Assembly (NCBI GenBank): GCA_009929695.1
Contig: RZZW01000003.1
Coordinates: 1 to 64,000, forward strand
DNA from: Clostridia bacterium
GTDB taxonomy: Bacteria > Bacillota > Clostridia > Oscillospirales > Ruminococcaceae
Reading direction: 5' to 3'
Length of the DNA stretch: 64,000 bases
Part shown: piece after piece, positions 8,276-16,781 of the stretch
Layout: each line of letters opens with the position of its first letter
How positions within the stretch are numbered: position 1 is the stretch's first letter
Program-made: the position numbers and the translations under genes
Notes under the pieces: model-generated
Database searches by the model: none
Seen by the model: the letters and a program-made list of their open reading frames with translations, nothing else
Told to the model about the DNA's origin: nothing

Positions 8276-8940
8276 AAATTTTAAGTCTTATAATTGACCT
8301 TTTATACCCAAAGCACTGCCGATTTTGCAATAAGGTTATAGGTTTTTCGCGCTGCATAGAGTGTGAGGAAAAGGTGGCGGAGTTAAAGCGTCCTATAGGC
8401 TTGCCGCTGCAAAGACAGGCGAGAAATATGGACTGCCTTGCGTTTGTTTTTTCACCGTATAATTATGAAAAACCTGTCAGCGAGGCTATTTTGCGCCTGA
8501 AATTCAGCAATAAACCGCTAGACGAAAAATCCTTTGCGCTCGACATTGTAAATGAGCTAAAAAATTGTGACGAGCCGTTAAAGCTTGACATAATCACCTG
8601 CGTGCCGACGACAAATAGAGAGATAAAAGAGCACGGGAGAAATCTGCCGTATATTTTAGCCAAAATTATTTCGCAGGAAATGCAGCTTGAATTTGACCCT
8701 GATTTGCTATTAAAAATCAAAGAGACAAAACGCCAAATGGGGCTTTCGGGCGAGCAGCGGCGCAAAAATATAAAAAACGCCTTTGCCGTCAACTCCGATA
8801 AAAAGCTGACAGGCAAAAGCGTTTTGATAATTGATGATATGTTCACAACAGGCTCAACGATGAACGAGTGCGCCGAAACACTGCGCAAAAGCGGAGCTGT
8901 AAACTGCTGCGGCGCGACAATTGCGGCGGCGGTGAGGTGA
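8272..8940 (+). CDS. comF: ComF-family phosphoribosyltransferase-like protein
   Basis: A 222-residue cytosolic protein. An N-terminal zinc-ribbon pattern (CRFCNKV..SRCIECEEKV, residues about 16-37) precedes a type I phosphoribosyltransferase fold with the PRPP loop VLIIDDMFTTGSTMNE near residue 184-199 and the conserved VPTTNREIKEHGRN near 116-129. In Bacillus ComFC is needed for DNA uptake during transformation. Translational coupling to recD2 (4-base ATGA overlap) places it with recombination functions, but no other competence gene is visible here. Confidence 0.88.
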   Translation: MKILSLIIDLLYPKHCRFCNKVIGFSRCIECEEKVAELKRPIGLPLQRQARNMDCLAFVFSPYNYEKPVSEAILRLKFSNKPLDEKSFALDIVNELKNCDEPLKLDIITCVPTTNREIKEHGRNLPYILAKIISQEMQLEFDPDLLLKIKETKRQMGLSGEQRRKNIKNAFAVNSDKKLTGKSVLIIDDMFTTGSTMNECAETLRKSGAVNCCGATIAAAVR

Positions 8941-8979
8941 TTTGTTGTAGATTGAGAGACTTTGCAGCACAGCGCAGTG

Positions 8980-9139
8980 AATGAAAAGTGAAGAATGAAA
9001 AGTGAAAAATTTTGGAGTGATTTCTGATGGAATCACATTTAAATGGTTTGCAGCTTTTTGCAATGTGGCTCAAACTATTTAAATGTGGCGCTTGCGCGCC
9101 ACTCCTTAATTTTTCACTTTTCACTTTTGAGTCTTCATT
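8980..9139. repeat. Long inverted-repeat element (MITE-like)
   Basis: Arms of ~32 bp: AATGAAAAGTGAAGAATGAA.. (8980-9011) and its inverse ..TTTCACTTTTGAGTCTTCATT (9108-9139), with further internal pairing (GGAGTG/CACTCC). The 96-bp centre is non-coding. The right arm runs into the stop codon and last codons of the minus-strand permease gene. Confidence 0.75.
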
Positions 9140-10208
9140 TACCTATGCTTATGCCCTCGGCTTCGCACAGCTTCACAATTACAGTGACGCATATCGGCAG
9201 CCCGAACAGACCGACGATACCGAACATCGAGCCGCCGACAAACATGCACACAAGCGTCACAAGCGGGTAAAGCCCTATCTGCTGTCCGACGACCTTCGGC
9301 TCAAGGGTTTGGCGCACAACTGTTATGATGAGATACAGCACAATTATGCCGATGCCTAGCGGTATGTTGCCGATTATGAGCAGTATCACGCCCCACGGAA
9401 TGAGAATTGTGCCTGTGCCGAGAATCGGCAAAATGTCAATGAGCGATATCGCAAGCGCAAGCAGCAGAGCGTTGTCTATGCGCAAAAGCATAAGCCCGAT
9501 GAAAAGCTCGGCAAAGGTGAGCGACATCAAAATGCCGTAAGCCTTTAAAAAGCTGAAAAGCACGTCGATGGTTTTTGCCTTTGCCTTGAAGATGCGCTCT
9601 CTGTTTTTTTGGGGAATTTGGCGCATGATAAACGATACGATTTTGTCGTAATCTGCCGCGAGGAAGAACGACGCGACTATTGTTATAATTAAATTCACAA
9701 ACATGTTTGGCACAGAAGCCGCAACGTGAGACAGCGACGACACAGACGACGCGGAGACGCTTGTGACAAGCGAGGACATAGCCGACAAAAGGCTGTCGCC
9801 AACGCCGCTGAGCATAGCCGAATAATCGGGGTTTACAGCCGACATTATAGCTTCAAGCTTAGTTTGTATCTCCATTATGGCAGGCGCTATAACGTTGGTG
9901 TATAAGGACGGAAGGCTGTAAAAAACATCCCGCACAAGCACAACAACCCTCGTGCCGACAACAGCAATAAGCGTGCACAAGAGTATATAAAACACGAGCA
10001 TTGTCAGTATAGACACCGTTTTTTTGTTAGAGCCTGTTTTATTTGCGATTTTTCGCACAATGGGTTTTAGCAAAAAAGCAAACAGAAACGCAAGCAAAAA
10101 CGGCATCAAAAGCGGCATTGCGTATTTAAACACAAAGAACACTATCCCGATAATGATGCAGTAAAATATAAATTTTATGATAAAGGCGCGCATTTTTTCA
10201 ACGTTCAT
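9135..10208 (-). CDS. AI-2E/YtvI-family membrane permease
   Basis: A 357-residue polytopic membrane protein of the AI-2 exporter-like (UPF0118) superfamily, with about seven to eight membrane segments: a cluster at residues 10-85, a soluble middle (about 95-160, Ser-rich), and a C-terminal group from 165 to 345. Conserved features include FFLAADYDKI, DILPILGTG and EPKVVGQQIGLYPLVTL. Among Firmicutes it is closest in character to sporulation membrane protein YtvI, but the transport substrate is not established. The ATG at 10208 has only a weak AGAGAAAG site. Its last codons overlap an inverted repeat. Confidence 0.82.
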   Translation of the reverse strand: MNVEKMRAFIIKFIFYCIIIGIVFFVFKYAMPLLMPFLLAFLFAFLLKPIVRKIANKTGSNKKTVSILTMLVFYILLCTLIAVVGTRVVVLVRDVFYSLPSLYTNVIAPAIMEIQTKLEAIMSAVNPDYSAMLSGVGDSLLSAMSSLVTSVSASSVSSLSHVAASVPNMFVNLIITIVASFFLAADYDKIVSFIMRQIPQKNRERIFKAKAKTIDVLFSFLKAYGILMSLTFAELFIGLMLLRIDNALLLALAISLIDILPILGTGTILIPWGVILLIIGNIPLGIGIIVLYLIITVVRQTLEPKVVGQQIGLYPLVTLVCMFVGGSMFGIVGLFGLPICVTVIVKLCEAEGISIGK

Positions 10209-10300
10209 ATATAAGTCGCTTTCTCTTAATAGGTTTAGGTATTAACTATATACTATCTTTTTGAATAGCACATGAATTTATTGCCATTTTTGTTAAAAAG

Positions 10301-10786
10301 TTATTTTTTGTCGATATTTATAAGCTGCTGCGCAAAAACTTTGTTCGCGCCCGACAAAAGTGCAGCCTTTACAGCGAGCCGCGACGCGTCTTCACCACCG
10401 CGCACAGCCTGCGCAAGAGCGTCCTCCTGCATGGCGCAAAGCGAGTTGTATTCAGCTTCAAGCGTCTCGGGCTTGATGTGAGCGTCAAGAAGAGCCTTTA
10501 TTTCCGGCATGCTAAGCGATTGCTTTAAAAGGCATATTGCAATAAGATACGCCATGTGCACGCGGCTGTATCGCTTTTTCACAGGCGCGGGCAAAAGCTG
10601 CTGCTTGACGTAATTATTCACCATGCTTGCGGTCAAGATATGCTCGTCGCTGTTTACAGCATCAAGATATTTGTCGAGCTGGCTTATGACTTGATCCATA
10701 TAAAGGTCAATGTCCGGCAGCTCAGCCCAACGCGGGATATGGCACTGCTCGATTTTTTTCATCCAAATATCATACGTGTCCGACAT
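10301..10786 (-). CDS. DUF1836 domain protein
   Basis: A 161-residue, mostly helical cytosolic protein of the DUF1836 family. Visible hallmarks are the N-terminal IPRWAELPDIDLYMDQVISQLDKYL and the HTH-like segment ILTASMVNNYVKQQLLPAPVKKRYSRVHMAYLI (split here at recall level), around residues 18-95, which resembles MerR-type DNA binding. Role unknown; regulation is plausible. ATG at 10786 is chosen over a GTG three codons upstream. It lies 92 bases upstream of the YtvI-like gene on the same strand. Confidence 0.8.
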   Translation of the reverse strand: MSDTYDIWMKKIEQCHIPRWAELPDIDLYMDQVISQLDKYLDAVNSDEHILTASMVNNYVKQQLLPAPVKKRYSRVHMAYLIAICLLKQSLSMPEIKALLDAHIKPETLEAEYNSLCAMQEDALAQAVRGGEDASRLAVKAALLSGANKVFAQQLINIDKK

Positions 10787-10951
10787 AATGTGCACCGCTT
10801 TTCAAAAATATTTATCGAAATACAGTATATCATAGTATTAAACGGCAGACAACATGATATTCAAAAACAATTTTTATGCCTTTTGCACAAAAATCATAAT
10901 TATAAAAATTTTGCTTTGTGCTTTTCGTCACTTTTTTTATTTTTATTCATG

Positions 10952-10960
10952 TGATATACT
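10952..10960 (+). promoter_or_regulatory. Extended -10 promoter before ABC transporter operon
   Basis: TGATATACT (10952-10960) fits an extended -10 (TGN-TATAAT) with no clear -35. The 222-bp leader before the lipoprotein gene shows no T-box consensus and no other riboswitch that I recognise. Confidence 0.5.
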
Positions 10961-11008
10961 TTATTAGGCTAAAGAGCAAAAGCGAAAAGCCAATTATGGA
11001 GGGAAATT

Positions 11009-12028
11009 ATGAAAAAAATTCTTGCAATCATGCTTTCTGCAATGATGCTGCTTGCGCTTTCCGCGTGCGGCACAAGCGCAAGTACAAGCACAGCCGCTTC
11101 AACGGCATCGTCTGTTGCACAGCAGATAGAGCAAATGACAGGCAAACCCGCAGCCGACTGCAAAATCGGCATCATTCAGCTTGCCGAGCACGTAGCGCTT
11201 GACGCCGCGCGCGACGGATTTATAGACAAGCTTGTCGAAAACGGATATTCCGAGAGCAATATCGACGTGCAGAACGCACAGGGCGAAATTGCCAACTGCG
11301 CCACAATCGCAACAAAATTTGTGAATGACAAGGTTGACCTTATCCTTGCCATAGCCACGCCCGCAGCACAAGCGGCGGCACAGGCGACAACAGATATCCC
11401 CATTCTTTGCACAGCCGTTACAGATTTTGTAGGTGCGGGTCTTGTTAATGATAACGACGCACCGGGCGGAAATGTTTCAGGAACTTCCGACATGAACCCG
11501 ATTGACCAACAGGTTGACCTACTCATGCAGCTTTGCCCCGACGCAAAAACAGTCGGCATAATGTACTGCTCTGCCGAGGACAACTCTAAAATTCAAGCCG
11601 AGCTTGCGCAAACCGCAATGGAGGCGAAGGGTCTTAAAGTGAATATCTATACAGCCGCCGATGTAAATGACATTCAGGCCGTCACAACAAAGGCAAGCGG
11701 CGAAATCGACGCGCTTTATATCCCTACGGACAACCTCTTTGCCGCAAATATTCCCACAGTTTCGCTCGTCACTGAACCGGCTAAGCTGCCTGTCATCTGC
11801 GGCGAAAGCGGCATGGTAGACGAGGGCGGCACAGCCACATATGGCATCAGCTACTACAATCTCGGTCAAATGGCGGGCACGCAGTGTGTTGACATTTTGC
11901 AAAACGGCGCAGACGTGGCCGCAACACCTGTCGGATTTGCGGCAGCGGACGACCTTGAGCTGACAATCAACGAGGAAAACGCGGCGGCAATCGGCCTTGA
12001 AATACCCGCTTCACTTAAAATTGCATAA
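11009..12028 (+). CDS. ABC transporter substrate-binding lipoprotein (TrpX/COG2984 type)
   Basis: A 339-residue lipoprotein with lipobox LSAC, a short Ser/Thr/Ala linker, and a periplasmic-binding-protein fold of the COG2984 group (IGIIQLAEHVALDAARDGFIDKL, then VDLILAIATPAAQAAAQAT and PILCTAVTDFVGAGLV). With the next permease and ATPase it forms a transporter homologous to the streptococcal TrpXYZ type. The substrate is unknown; tryptophan or another aromatic compound is a family-based guess only. GGAGGG precedes the ATG at 11009. A hairpin follows the gene before the permease, which would favour excess binding protein. Confidence 0.87.
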   Translation: MKKILAIMLSAMMLLALSACGTSASTSTAASTASSVAQQIEQMTGKPAADCKIGIIQLAEHVALDAARDGFIDKLVENGYSESNIDVQNAQGEIANCATIATKFVNDKVDLILAIATPAAQAAAQATTDIPILCTAVTDFVGAGLVNDNDAPGGNVSGTSDMNPIDQQVDLLMQLCPDAKTVGIMYCSAEDNSKIQAELAQTAMEAKGLKVNIYTAADVNDIQAVTTKASGEIDALYIPTDNLFAANIPTVSLVTEPAKLPVICGESGMVDEGGTATYGISYYNLGQMAGTQCVDILQNGADVAATPVGFAAADDLELTINEENAAAIGLEIPASLKIA

Positions 12029-12050
12029 ATTCCTACAAAAAACTAATAAA

Positions 12051-12090
12051 AAAACGCTCTTAAGGCTTTGCCTTGGGGGCGTTTTATGTT
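12051..12090 (+). terminator. Intra-operon hairpin terminator after binding-protein gene
   Basis: A 16-bp stem including G-T pairs (AAAACGCTCTTAAGGC with GCCTTGGGGGCGTTTT, loop TTT) followed by ATGTT. It has only a partial T-run, so leaky termination is likely. TTGCCT within it and TATAAT at 12090-12095 could form a second promoter for the permease gene. Confidence 0.7.
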
Positions 12091-12137
12091 ATAATAACAA
12101 AGTATATTTGGATTTTTTACAAAGGTGGATGATTTAT

Positions 12138-13091
12138 ATGTTGAGCGGTATACTTGCGGCGATACCGGGCGCTGCCGCGCAGGGCGTAATTTGGGGTGTC
12201 ATGGCACTTGGCGTTTACGTCACCTATAGAATACTTGATTTTGCCGATTTGACGGTCGACAGCAGCATGGCGACAGGTGCGGCGACAAGCGCAATGCTTA
12301 TCATAAGCGGCATGAACCCGCTTTTGACGCTTGTGTTCGCAATACTCGCGGGTATGGCGGCGGGTTTGATAACAGGCTTTCTCAACACAAAGCTCAAAAT
12401 TCCCGCAATTCTTGCAGGTATTTTGACACAGCTTGGCCTTTATTCAATTAACCTGCGCATAATGGACGGCAGCCCTAACGTGGCGCTGCTCAAACAGCCC
12501 GTCATAATCAGCCTCGGCAATATACCGGGCGCGCTGATTACAGGCGCAATTTTTGCCGCCGTTGTGATTGCAGTGCTTTACTGGTTTTTTGGCACAGAGC
12601 TTGGCTGCGCAATACGCGCGACGGGCAACAACCGCAAAATGGTGCGTGCACAGGGCGTTAACACAGACACAACAAAGATAATCGCGCTCGTTATCTCAAA
12701 CGGTCTTGTGGGTCTTGCGGGCGGCTTGCTTGCGCAATATCAGGGCAGCGCAAACGTCAACATGAGCCGCGGTGCAATCGTAATTGGCCTTGCGAGCGTC
12801 ATTTTGGGCGAGGTGATATTCGGCGCGCGCTTCAGCTTTGCATATCAGCTTGGGGCTGTTGTGTGCGGCTCGATAATTTATCAGATAGTTATTGCGTTTG
12901 TCATTCAGCTTGGGCTTTCGACAAACGACATGAAGCTTTTCAGCGCGATAACAGTCGCCATTGCCCTCAGCGTGCCGACGATAAAGCAAAATATCGCGCA
13001 GCGAAAACCTATAAACGTTATGGACGATGTAGAGCCCACCGACGCGCCGCCTGTGCAGGAAGCATCGGCGGACACAGCAGGAAAGGAGTAA
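12138..13091 (+). CDS. ABC transporter permease (COG4120 type)
   Basis: A 317-residue membrane protein with eight to ten hydrophobic segments, related to the branched-chain/ribose permease superfamily: GVYVTYRILDFADLTVDSS near residue 25-43, LNTKLKIPAILAGILTQLGLYSIN near 90-113, and AIRATGNNRKMVRAQGVNTD near 165-184. The last ~30 residues are an acidic, Pro/Ala-rich cytoplasmic tail. ATG at 12138 is chosen because GGTGG lies 9 bases upstream; the earlier ATG at 12129 abuts that site. The ATPase gene starts six bases after the stop. Confidence 0.88.
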   Translation: MLSGILAAIPGAAAQGVIWGVMALGVYVTYRILDFADLTVDSSMATGAATSAMLIISGMNPLLTLVFAILAGMAAGLITGFLNTKLKIPAILAGILTQLGLYSINLRIMDGSPNVALLKQPVIISLGNIPGALITGAIFAAVVIAVLYWFFGTELGCAIRATGNNRKMVRAQGVNTDTTKIIALVISNGLVGLAGGLLAQYQGSANVNMSRGAIVIGLASVILGEVIFGARFSFAYQLGAVVCGSIIYQIVIAFVIQLGLSTNDMKLFSAITVAIALSVPTIKQNIAQRKPINVMDDVEPTDAPPVQEASADTAGKE

Positions 13092-13096
13092 TTGCA

Positions 13097-13891
13097 ATGC
13101 TTGAGCTTAAAAATGTTCACAAGGTGTTCAACAAGGGCACCATAAACGAAAAGGTTGCAATAAAAAACCTTTCCTTCACGCTTAACGACGGAGATTTTGT
13201 CACCGTCATAGGCGGCAACGGCGCGGGCAAATCGACAATGCTGAATATTATCGCGGGAGTGTACCCCGTCGACAACGGCTTTATAACTCTCGACGGAACA
13301 GACCTCACACGCAAGCCCGAATACAAGCGCGCCGCTCTTCTCGGACGTGTTTTCCAAGACCCTATGATGGGCACAGCCGGCAATATGGGCATTGAGGAAA
13401 ACCTTGCAATGGCATACCGCCGCGGCAAAATGCGCACATTAAAATGGGGAATAACAAAAGACGAGCGCGAGCTATATCGCGAAAAGTTAAAGACGCTCGA
13501 TTTAGGCCTTGAAAATAGACTTACAAGCAAGGTGCGTCTGCTTTCGGGCGGTCAGCGCCAAGCCTTGACGCTTTTAATGGCGACAATACGGCGGCCTGAG
13601 TTGCTGCTCTTAGACGAGCACACAGCCGCGCTTGACCCTAAAACAGCAGCAAAGGTGCTTGACTTAACCGAGAAAATAGTCGCGGAGACAAACCTCTCAA
13701 CGCTCATGGTAACACATAACATGAAGGATGCTATCCGCTACGGCAACCGCCTTATAATGATGAGCGATGGCAACATTATTTATGATGTATCCGGCGAGGA
13801 AAAGAAAAACTTGCAGGTGTCAGACCTGCTTGCGAAGTTTGAAGCCGCAAGCCACGGCGATTTTGTCAGCGACAGGATGCTGCTTGCATGA
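13097..13891 (+). CDS. ABC transporter ATP-binding protein (COG1101 type)
   Basis: A 264-residue ABC ATPase: Walker A GGNGAGKST near residue 38-46, Q-loop VFQDPMMGTAGNM (an arrangement characteristic of this subgroup), signature LLSGGQRQAL near 151, Walker B ELLLLDEHTAALDP near 170. The HTAALDP variant of the D-loop is typical of COG1101 proteins. It energises the transporter formed with the two preceding genes. Start ATG 13097 follows AAGGAG. Confidence 0.92.
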   Translation: MLELKNVHKVFNKGTINEKVAIKNLSFTLNDGDFVTVIGGNGAGKSTMLNIIAGVYPVDNGFITLDGTDLTRKPEYKRAALLGRVFQDPMMGTAGNMGIEENLAMAYRRGKMRTLKWGITKDERELYREKLKTLDLGLENRLTSKVRLLSGGQRQALTLLMATIRRPELLLLDEHTAALDPKTAAKVLDLTEKIVAETNLSTLMVTHNMKDAIRYGNRLIMMSDGNIIYDVSGEEKKNLQVSDLLAKFEAASHGDFVSDRMLLA

Positions 13892-14535
13892 TGAAATTTG
13901 ACGCAGTTTTATTTGATTTAGACGGAACTATTATGGACTCCGCACCAGGAATTTTTGCGACGCTGCTTAAAACGTTTGAGCATTACGGCGTGAAAAGGGA
14001 AGTGGCGGAGCTGTCAAAATATCTCGGCCCGCCGCTGCGCTTCACAATGGCTGACAACGTGCCACAGAGTGAAGTTGAAAACGCGACGGCGCTCTATCGC
14101 AAAATCTACGAAAAAGACGGCATATTCAACGCCGTGCCGTATGAGGGCGTGGCTGATATGCTCGCGGCGCTCAAAAATGCTGGGCTGACGCTTTGTGTAG
14201 CAACTTGTAAGCCAAAAACAGTCGCCGAAGCAGTGCTCGAGCATTTCGGGCTTATAAGCTTTTTCGATTACGTCGGTGGCGCAAGCCTTGACACGAGCGT
14301 CGACACAAAGACAGCCGTCATTGAAAGCGTGCTCGTGCAGCAGTGCATGACAGGCAAAACCGCCATCATGGTTGGCGACAGAGCCGACGACATGATAGGC
14401 GCAAAAAATTGCAATTTGCCAGCGATAGGCGCATTGTACGGTTACGGCTCAAAGGAAGAGCTTGCGCCGTTTGAACCTGTATTTATGGCGAAGTCTCCGA
14501 TTGAGATTTCGGATTATTTAACAGAGGAAAATTGA
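13888..14535 (+). CDS. HAD hydrolase, phosphoglycolate-phosphatase-like
   Basis: A 215-residue haloacid-dehalogenase phosphatase of the Gph/PpaX type. Motif I FDLDGTIMDS lies at residues 8-17, motif II is the ATCKP turn near 113, motif III K in TKTAVIE and motif IV GDRADDMIGAKNC near 165-177, with an alpha-helical cap between motifs I and II. Substrate cannot be told from sequence. It overlaps the ATPase stop by ATGA and the next gene by TGATG, so it is translated with both. Confidence 0.85.
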   Translation: MMKFDAVLFDLDGTIMDSAPGIFATLLKTFEHYGVKREVAELSKYLGPPLRFTMADNVPQSEVENATALYRKIYEKDGIFNAVPYEGVADMLAALKNAGLTLCVATCKPKTVAEAVLEHFGLISFFDYVGGASLDTSVDTKTAVIESVLVQQCMTGKTAIMVGDRADDMIGAKNCNLPAIGALYGYGSKEELAPFEPVFMAKSPIEISDYLTEEN

Positions 14536-15497
14536 TGAATATAACAGTTTTAGGCTGCGGGCGATGGGGGTCATTTCTCGCTTGGTATCACGCGCGCAAA
14601 AACACCGTCACGCTGTGGGGCAGAGAGCAGTCTCGTGGGTATAGACAGCTTGCCGAAACGAGCAAAAACGAATACGTCACGCTGACTCATAACGTCGCGC
14701 TCACAAGCAGCCTTTCGGATGCGCTCGCCGCTTCCGAAATAATCGTCATATCAATTAGCGCACAGCAGCTTCGCGATTTGGCGACTGAAATAAATAAAAA
14801 TGCTGTAAAGGGCAAAACCTTTATCCTTTGCATGAAGGGAATCGAGGCCGACACAGGGTTTAGACTCACAGAGGTTTTTAAACAGTGTGTCACGCAAAAT
14901 GTTAAGCTTGCCGTGTGGGTTGGCCCCGGTCATGTGCAGGACTTCACGCGCGAGATACCAAACTGCATGGTTGTCGATTCAGACGACAGAGACACGGTTG
15001 ACTATATAGTCGACACCTTTAACACAGACCTTATCCGCCTTTATAAAGGTAACGACATCGTCGGCACAGAGCTTGGCGCAGCGGCAAAAAACGTCATTGG
15101 CATAGCCGCGGGCATGCTTGACGGCAGAAATATATCAAGCTTAAAGGGCGCTTTAATGGCGCGCGGAGCAAGGGAAGTGGCGCGGCTTATGAAAGCGATG
15201 GGCGCAAATGAGCTTTCTGCCTACGGGCTTTGCCACCTCGGAGACTACGAGGCGACACTTTTTTCACCGCACAGTCACAACCGCCGATTTGGCGAAGCGT
15301 TTATAAAAGGCGAGCCGTACAAAGAGCTTGCCGAGGGCGTGCCGACATCAAAGGCGCTTGTGAAGCTAGGCGAAAAATACGGCGTTGATTTGCCGATAAG
15401 CAAGACGATATACGGCATTGTCTACGAAAATAAGGACGCCGACGCAGAGCTTAAAAAGCTTTTTGCGAGGTCTGTAAAAGGCGAGTTCGACACATAA
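14535..15497 (+). CDS. gpsA: NAD(P)-dependent glycerol-3-phosphate dehydrogenase
   Basis: A 320-residue enzyme that reduces dihydroxyacetone phosphate to sn-glycerol-3-phosphate for phospholipid synthesis. The N-terminal Rossmann motif VLGCGRWGSFLA (residues 4-15), the GPGHVQDF loop near 135 (GPSHAEEV in most members) and the catalytic lysine segment ELGAAAKNVIGIAAGM near 178-193 are present. It fits the usual ~330-residue length. The ATG at 14535 overlaps the HAD stop by one base; a TTG directly before it is not needed. Confidence 0.9.
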   Translation: MNITVLGCGRWGSFLAWYHARKNTVTLWGREQSRGYRQLAETSKNEYVTLTHNVALTSSLSDALAASEIIVISISAQQLRDLATEINKNAVKGKTFILCMKGIEADTGFRLTEVFKQCVTQNVKLAVWVGPGHVQDFTREIPNCMVVDSDDRDTVDYIVDTFNTDLIRLYKGNDIVGTELGAAAKNVIGIAAGMLDGRNISSLKGALMARGAREVARLMKAMGANELSAYGLCHLGDYEATLFSPHSHNRRFGEAFIKGEPYKELAEGVPTSKALVKLGEKYGVDLPISKTIYGIVYENKDADAELKKLFARSVKGEFDT

Positions 15498-15539
15498 ATC
15501 CTCGCTCGCTCATATAATAAGCCTAAGGAGGGTTGCTAT

Positions 15540-15896
15540 ATGAGTAGTATTCGCAGCAATGAGGCAAACATTTTCAAGGAGAGCACACCTGTGCCGGACA
15601 CCGACTACAAGTGCGTTGTCGAGCTTTGCATTGATAACTATGATTTGTCAACATGGGGCATAGACGGCGAAGAGGAATCGGACGACGACATGAGCGATTA
15701 TGAGCTTGAACAGGAAAAAGAGACAGACCACGAGGACGATTATGAGCCGGACGACGAGGAAGAATCAGACAGCGAGGATGCCGCTGATGACGACGAAGAA
15801 ACTGACGGCGAGGATGAGACTGACAACGAGCAACAGCCCGATTGCGGCTGCGGCAAAGGCGTCAATTTTGAAAACTATGAGATAACGGACATCTAA
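15540..15896 (+). CDS. Highly acidic small protein with Cys-rich end, unknown
   Basis: A 118-residue protein behind a strong AAGGAGG site. Residues about 40-102 are almost entirely Asp/Glu with Ser, Thr and Tyr, giving a very low predicted pI and likely disorder. The N-terminal 40 residues (two Cys) and the end (CGCGKGVNFENYEI) are more ordered in composition. No signal peptide or membrane segment. I do not recognise a family; acidic tails of this type occur in proteins binding cations or basic partners. Confidence 0.6.
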   Translation: MSSIRSNEANIFKESTPVPDTDYKCVVELCIDNYDLSTWGIDGEEESDDDMSDYELEQEKETDHEDDYEPDDEEESDSEDAADDDEETDGEDETDNEQQPDCGCGKGVNFENYEITDI

Positions 15897-15952
15897 ATTA
15901 TGTATACCGCCGTAAAATAAAAAATCGGCTGTATTTCTTTTAAATAAATTTG

Positions 15953-15981
15953 TTGACTATCAGGGCAAAATAAGCGATAAT
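15953..15981 (+). promoter_or_regulatory. Sigma-A promoter of HAD-hydrolase operon
   Basis: TTGACT (15953-15958), 17-base spacer, GATAAT (15976-15981), 50 bp before the YjjG-like gene. Confidence 0.65.
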
Positions 15982-16031
15982 ATAATATATTGTATTTCAT
16001 ATGTGTTGAATTACATATAAAGGAGATTGCG

Positions 16032-16781
16032 ATGGCATTTTATAACTGCTTGCTTTTTGATATGGACGACACTCTGCTCGACTTTGCAGCAGCCGAGGAC
16101 GCGGCTATACATGAAACACTTGAGCATTTTGAATTTGATGATATAGACTCAGCCTGCGAAAAATATAAGGCAATCAATAAGCTTCTTTGGCAAAAGCTCG
16201 ACAAAGGCGAAATCAAGCAGGACAAGCTTGTGGTTTTGCGCTTTGAACAGCTTTTGCGCGAGGTCGGCAAGCTTGGAAACGCCGCCGAGATGAACAAATT
16301 TTATCTCGGCGCGCTCTCGACACACTGCGATATCTATGTCGGCGTTGATGAAATGCTCGATGAGCTCTCACAGGTTGCGACGCTCGCGATTGTCTCAAAC
16401 GGCATTGAATATGTCCAAGCAAGACGGCTTAAGGATTCAGGCATAGAAAAATATTTTGACGCGGTGGCGGTGTCCGGCAAAATCGGCGCTTCAAAGCCTG
16501 CGAGAAGAATATTTGATGCTGTGCTCACAGAGCTTGGCATCGAGAACCGCTCTAAGGTGCTCGTCGTCGGCAATTCACTTTCAACAGACGTACAGGGCGG
16601 TAAAAACGCAGGACTAAAAACGTGCTTACTAAACACAAACGGGGAAGATCTGCCTGAAAATTCAGTCAAGCCCGATTATGTTATCAAGGGCTATGAGCAG
16701 CTTCTTCGTATAGTTATGGAGGAGGATGAGCTTACAAATGTCGGAAGTCAAGAAAAGCGTCATCAAGTTCAAGTCGTCTGA
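16032..16781 (+). CDS. YjjG-family HAD hydrolase (nucleotidase-like)
   Basis: A 249-residue HAD phosphatase. Motif I LLFDMDDTLLDF (residues 6-17) is the form typical of the YjjG pyrimidine 5'-nucleotidase group, then SNGIEYVQ near 122 (motif II), K in GASKPARRIF (motif III) and VVGNSLSTDVQGGKNAG (motif IV). The real activity is probably housecleaning of phosphorylated metabolites (family inference). ATG 16032 follows AAGGAG. Its 3' end overlaps the next gene by 44 bases in another frame, an unusually long overlap. Confidence 0.85.
   Translation: MAFYNCLLFDMDDTLLDFAAAEDAAIHETLEHFEFDDIDSACEKYKAINKLLWQKLDKGEIKQDKLVVLRFEQLLREVGKLGNAAEMNKFYLGALSTHCDIYVGVDEMLDELSQVATLAIVSNGIEYVQARRLKDSGIEKYFDAVAVSGKIGASKPARRIFDAVLTELGIENRSKVLVVGNSLSTDVQGGKNAGLKTCLLNTNGEDLPENSVKPDYVIKGYEQLLRIVMEEDELTNVGSQEKRHQVQVV

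Noticed and set aside
10790-11008. T-box leader before the TrpX-like gene
   Set aside because: The T-box sequence (TGG..ACCGCG type) and an antiterminator were looked for and not found.
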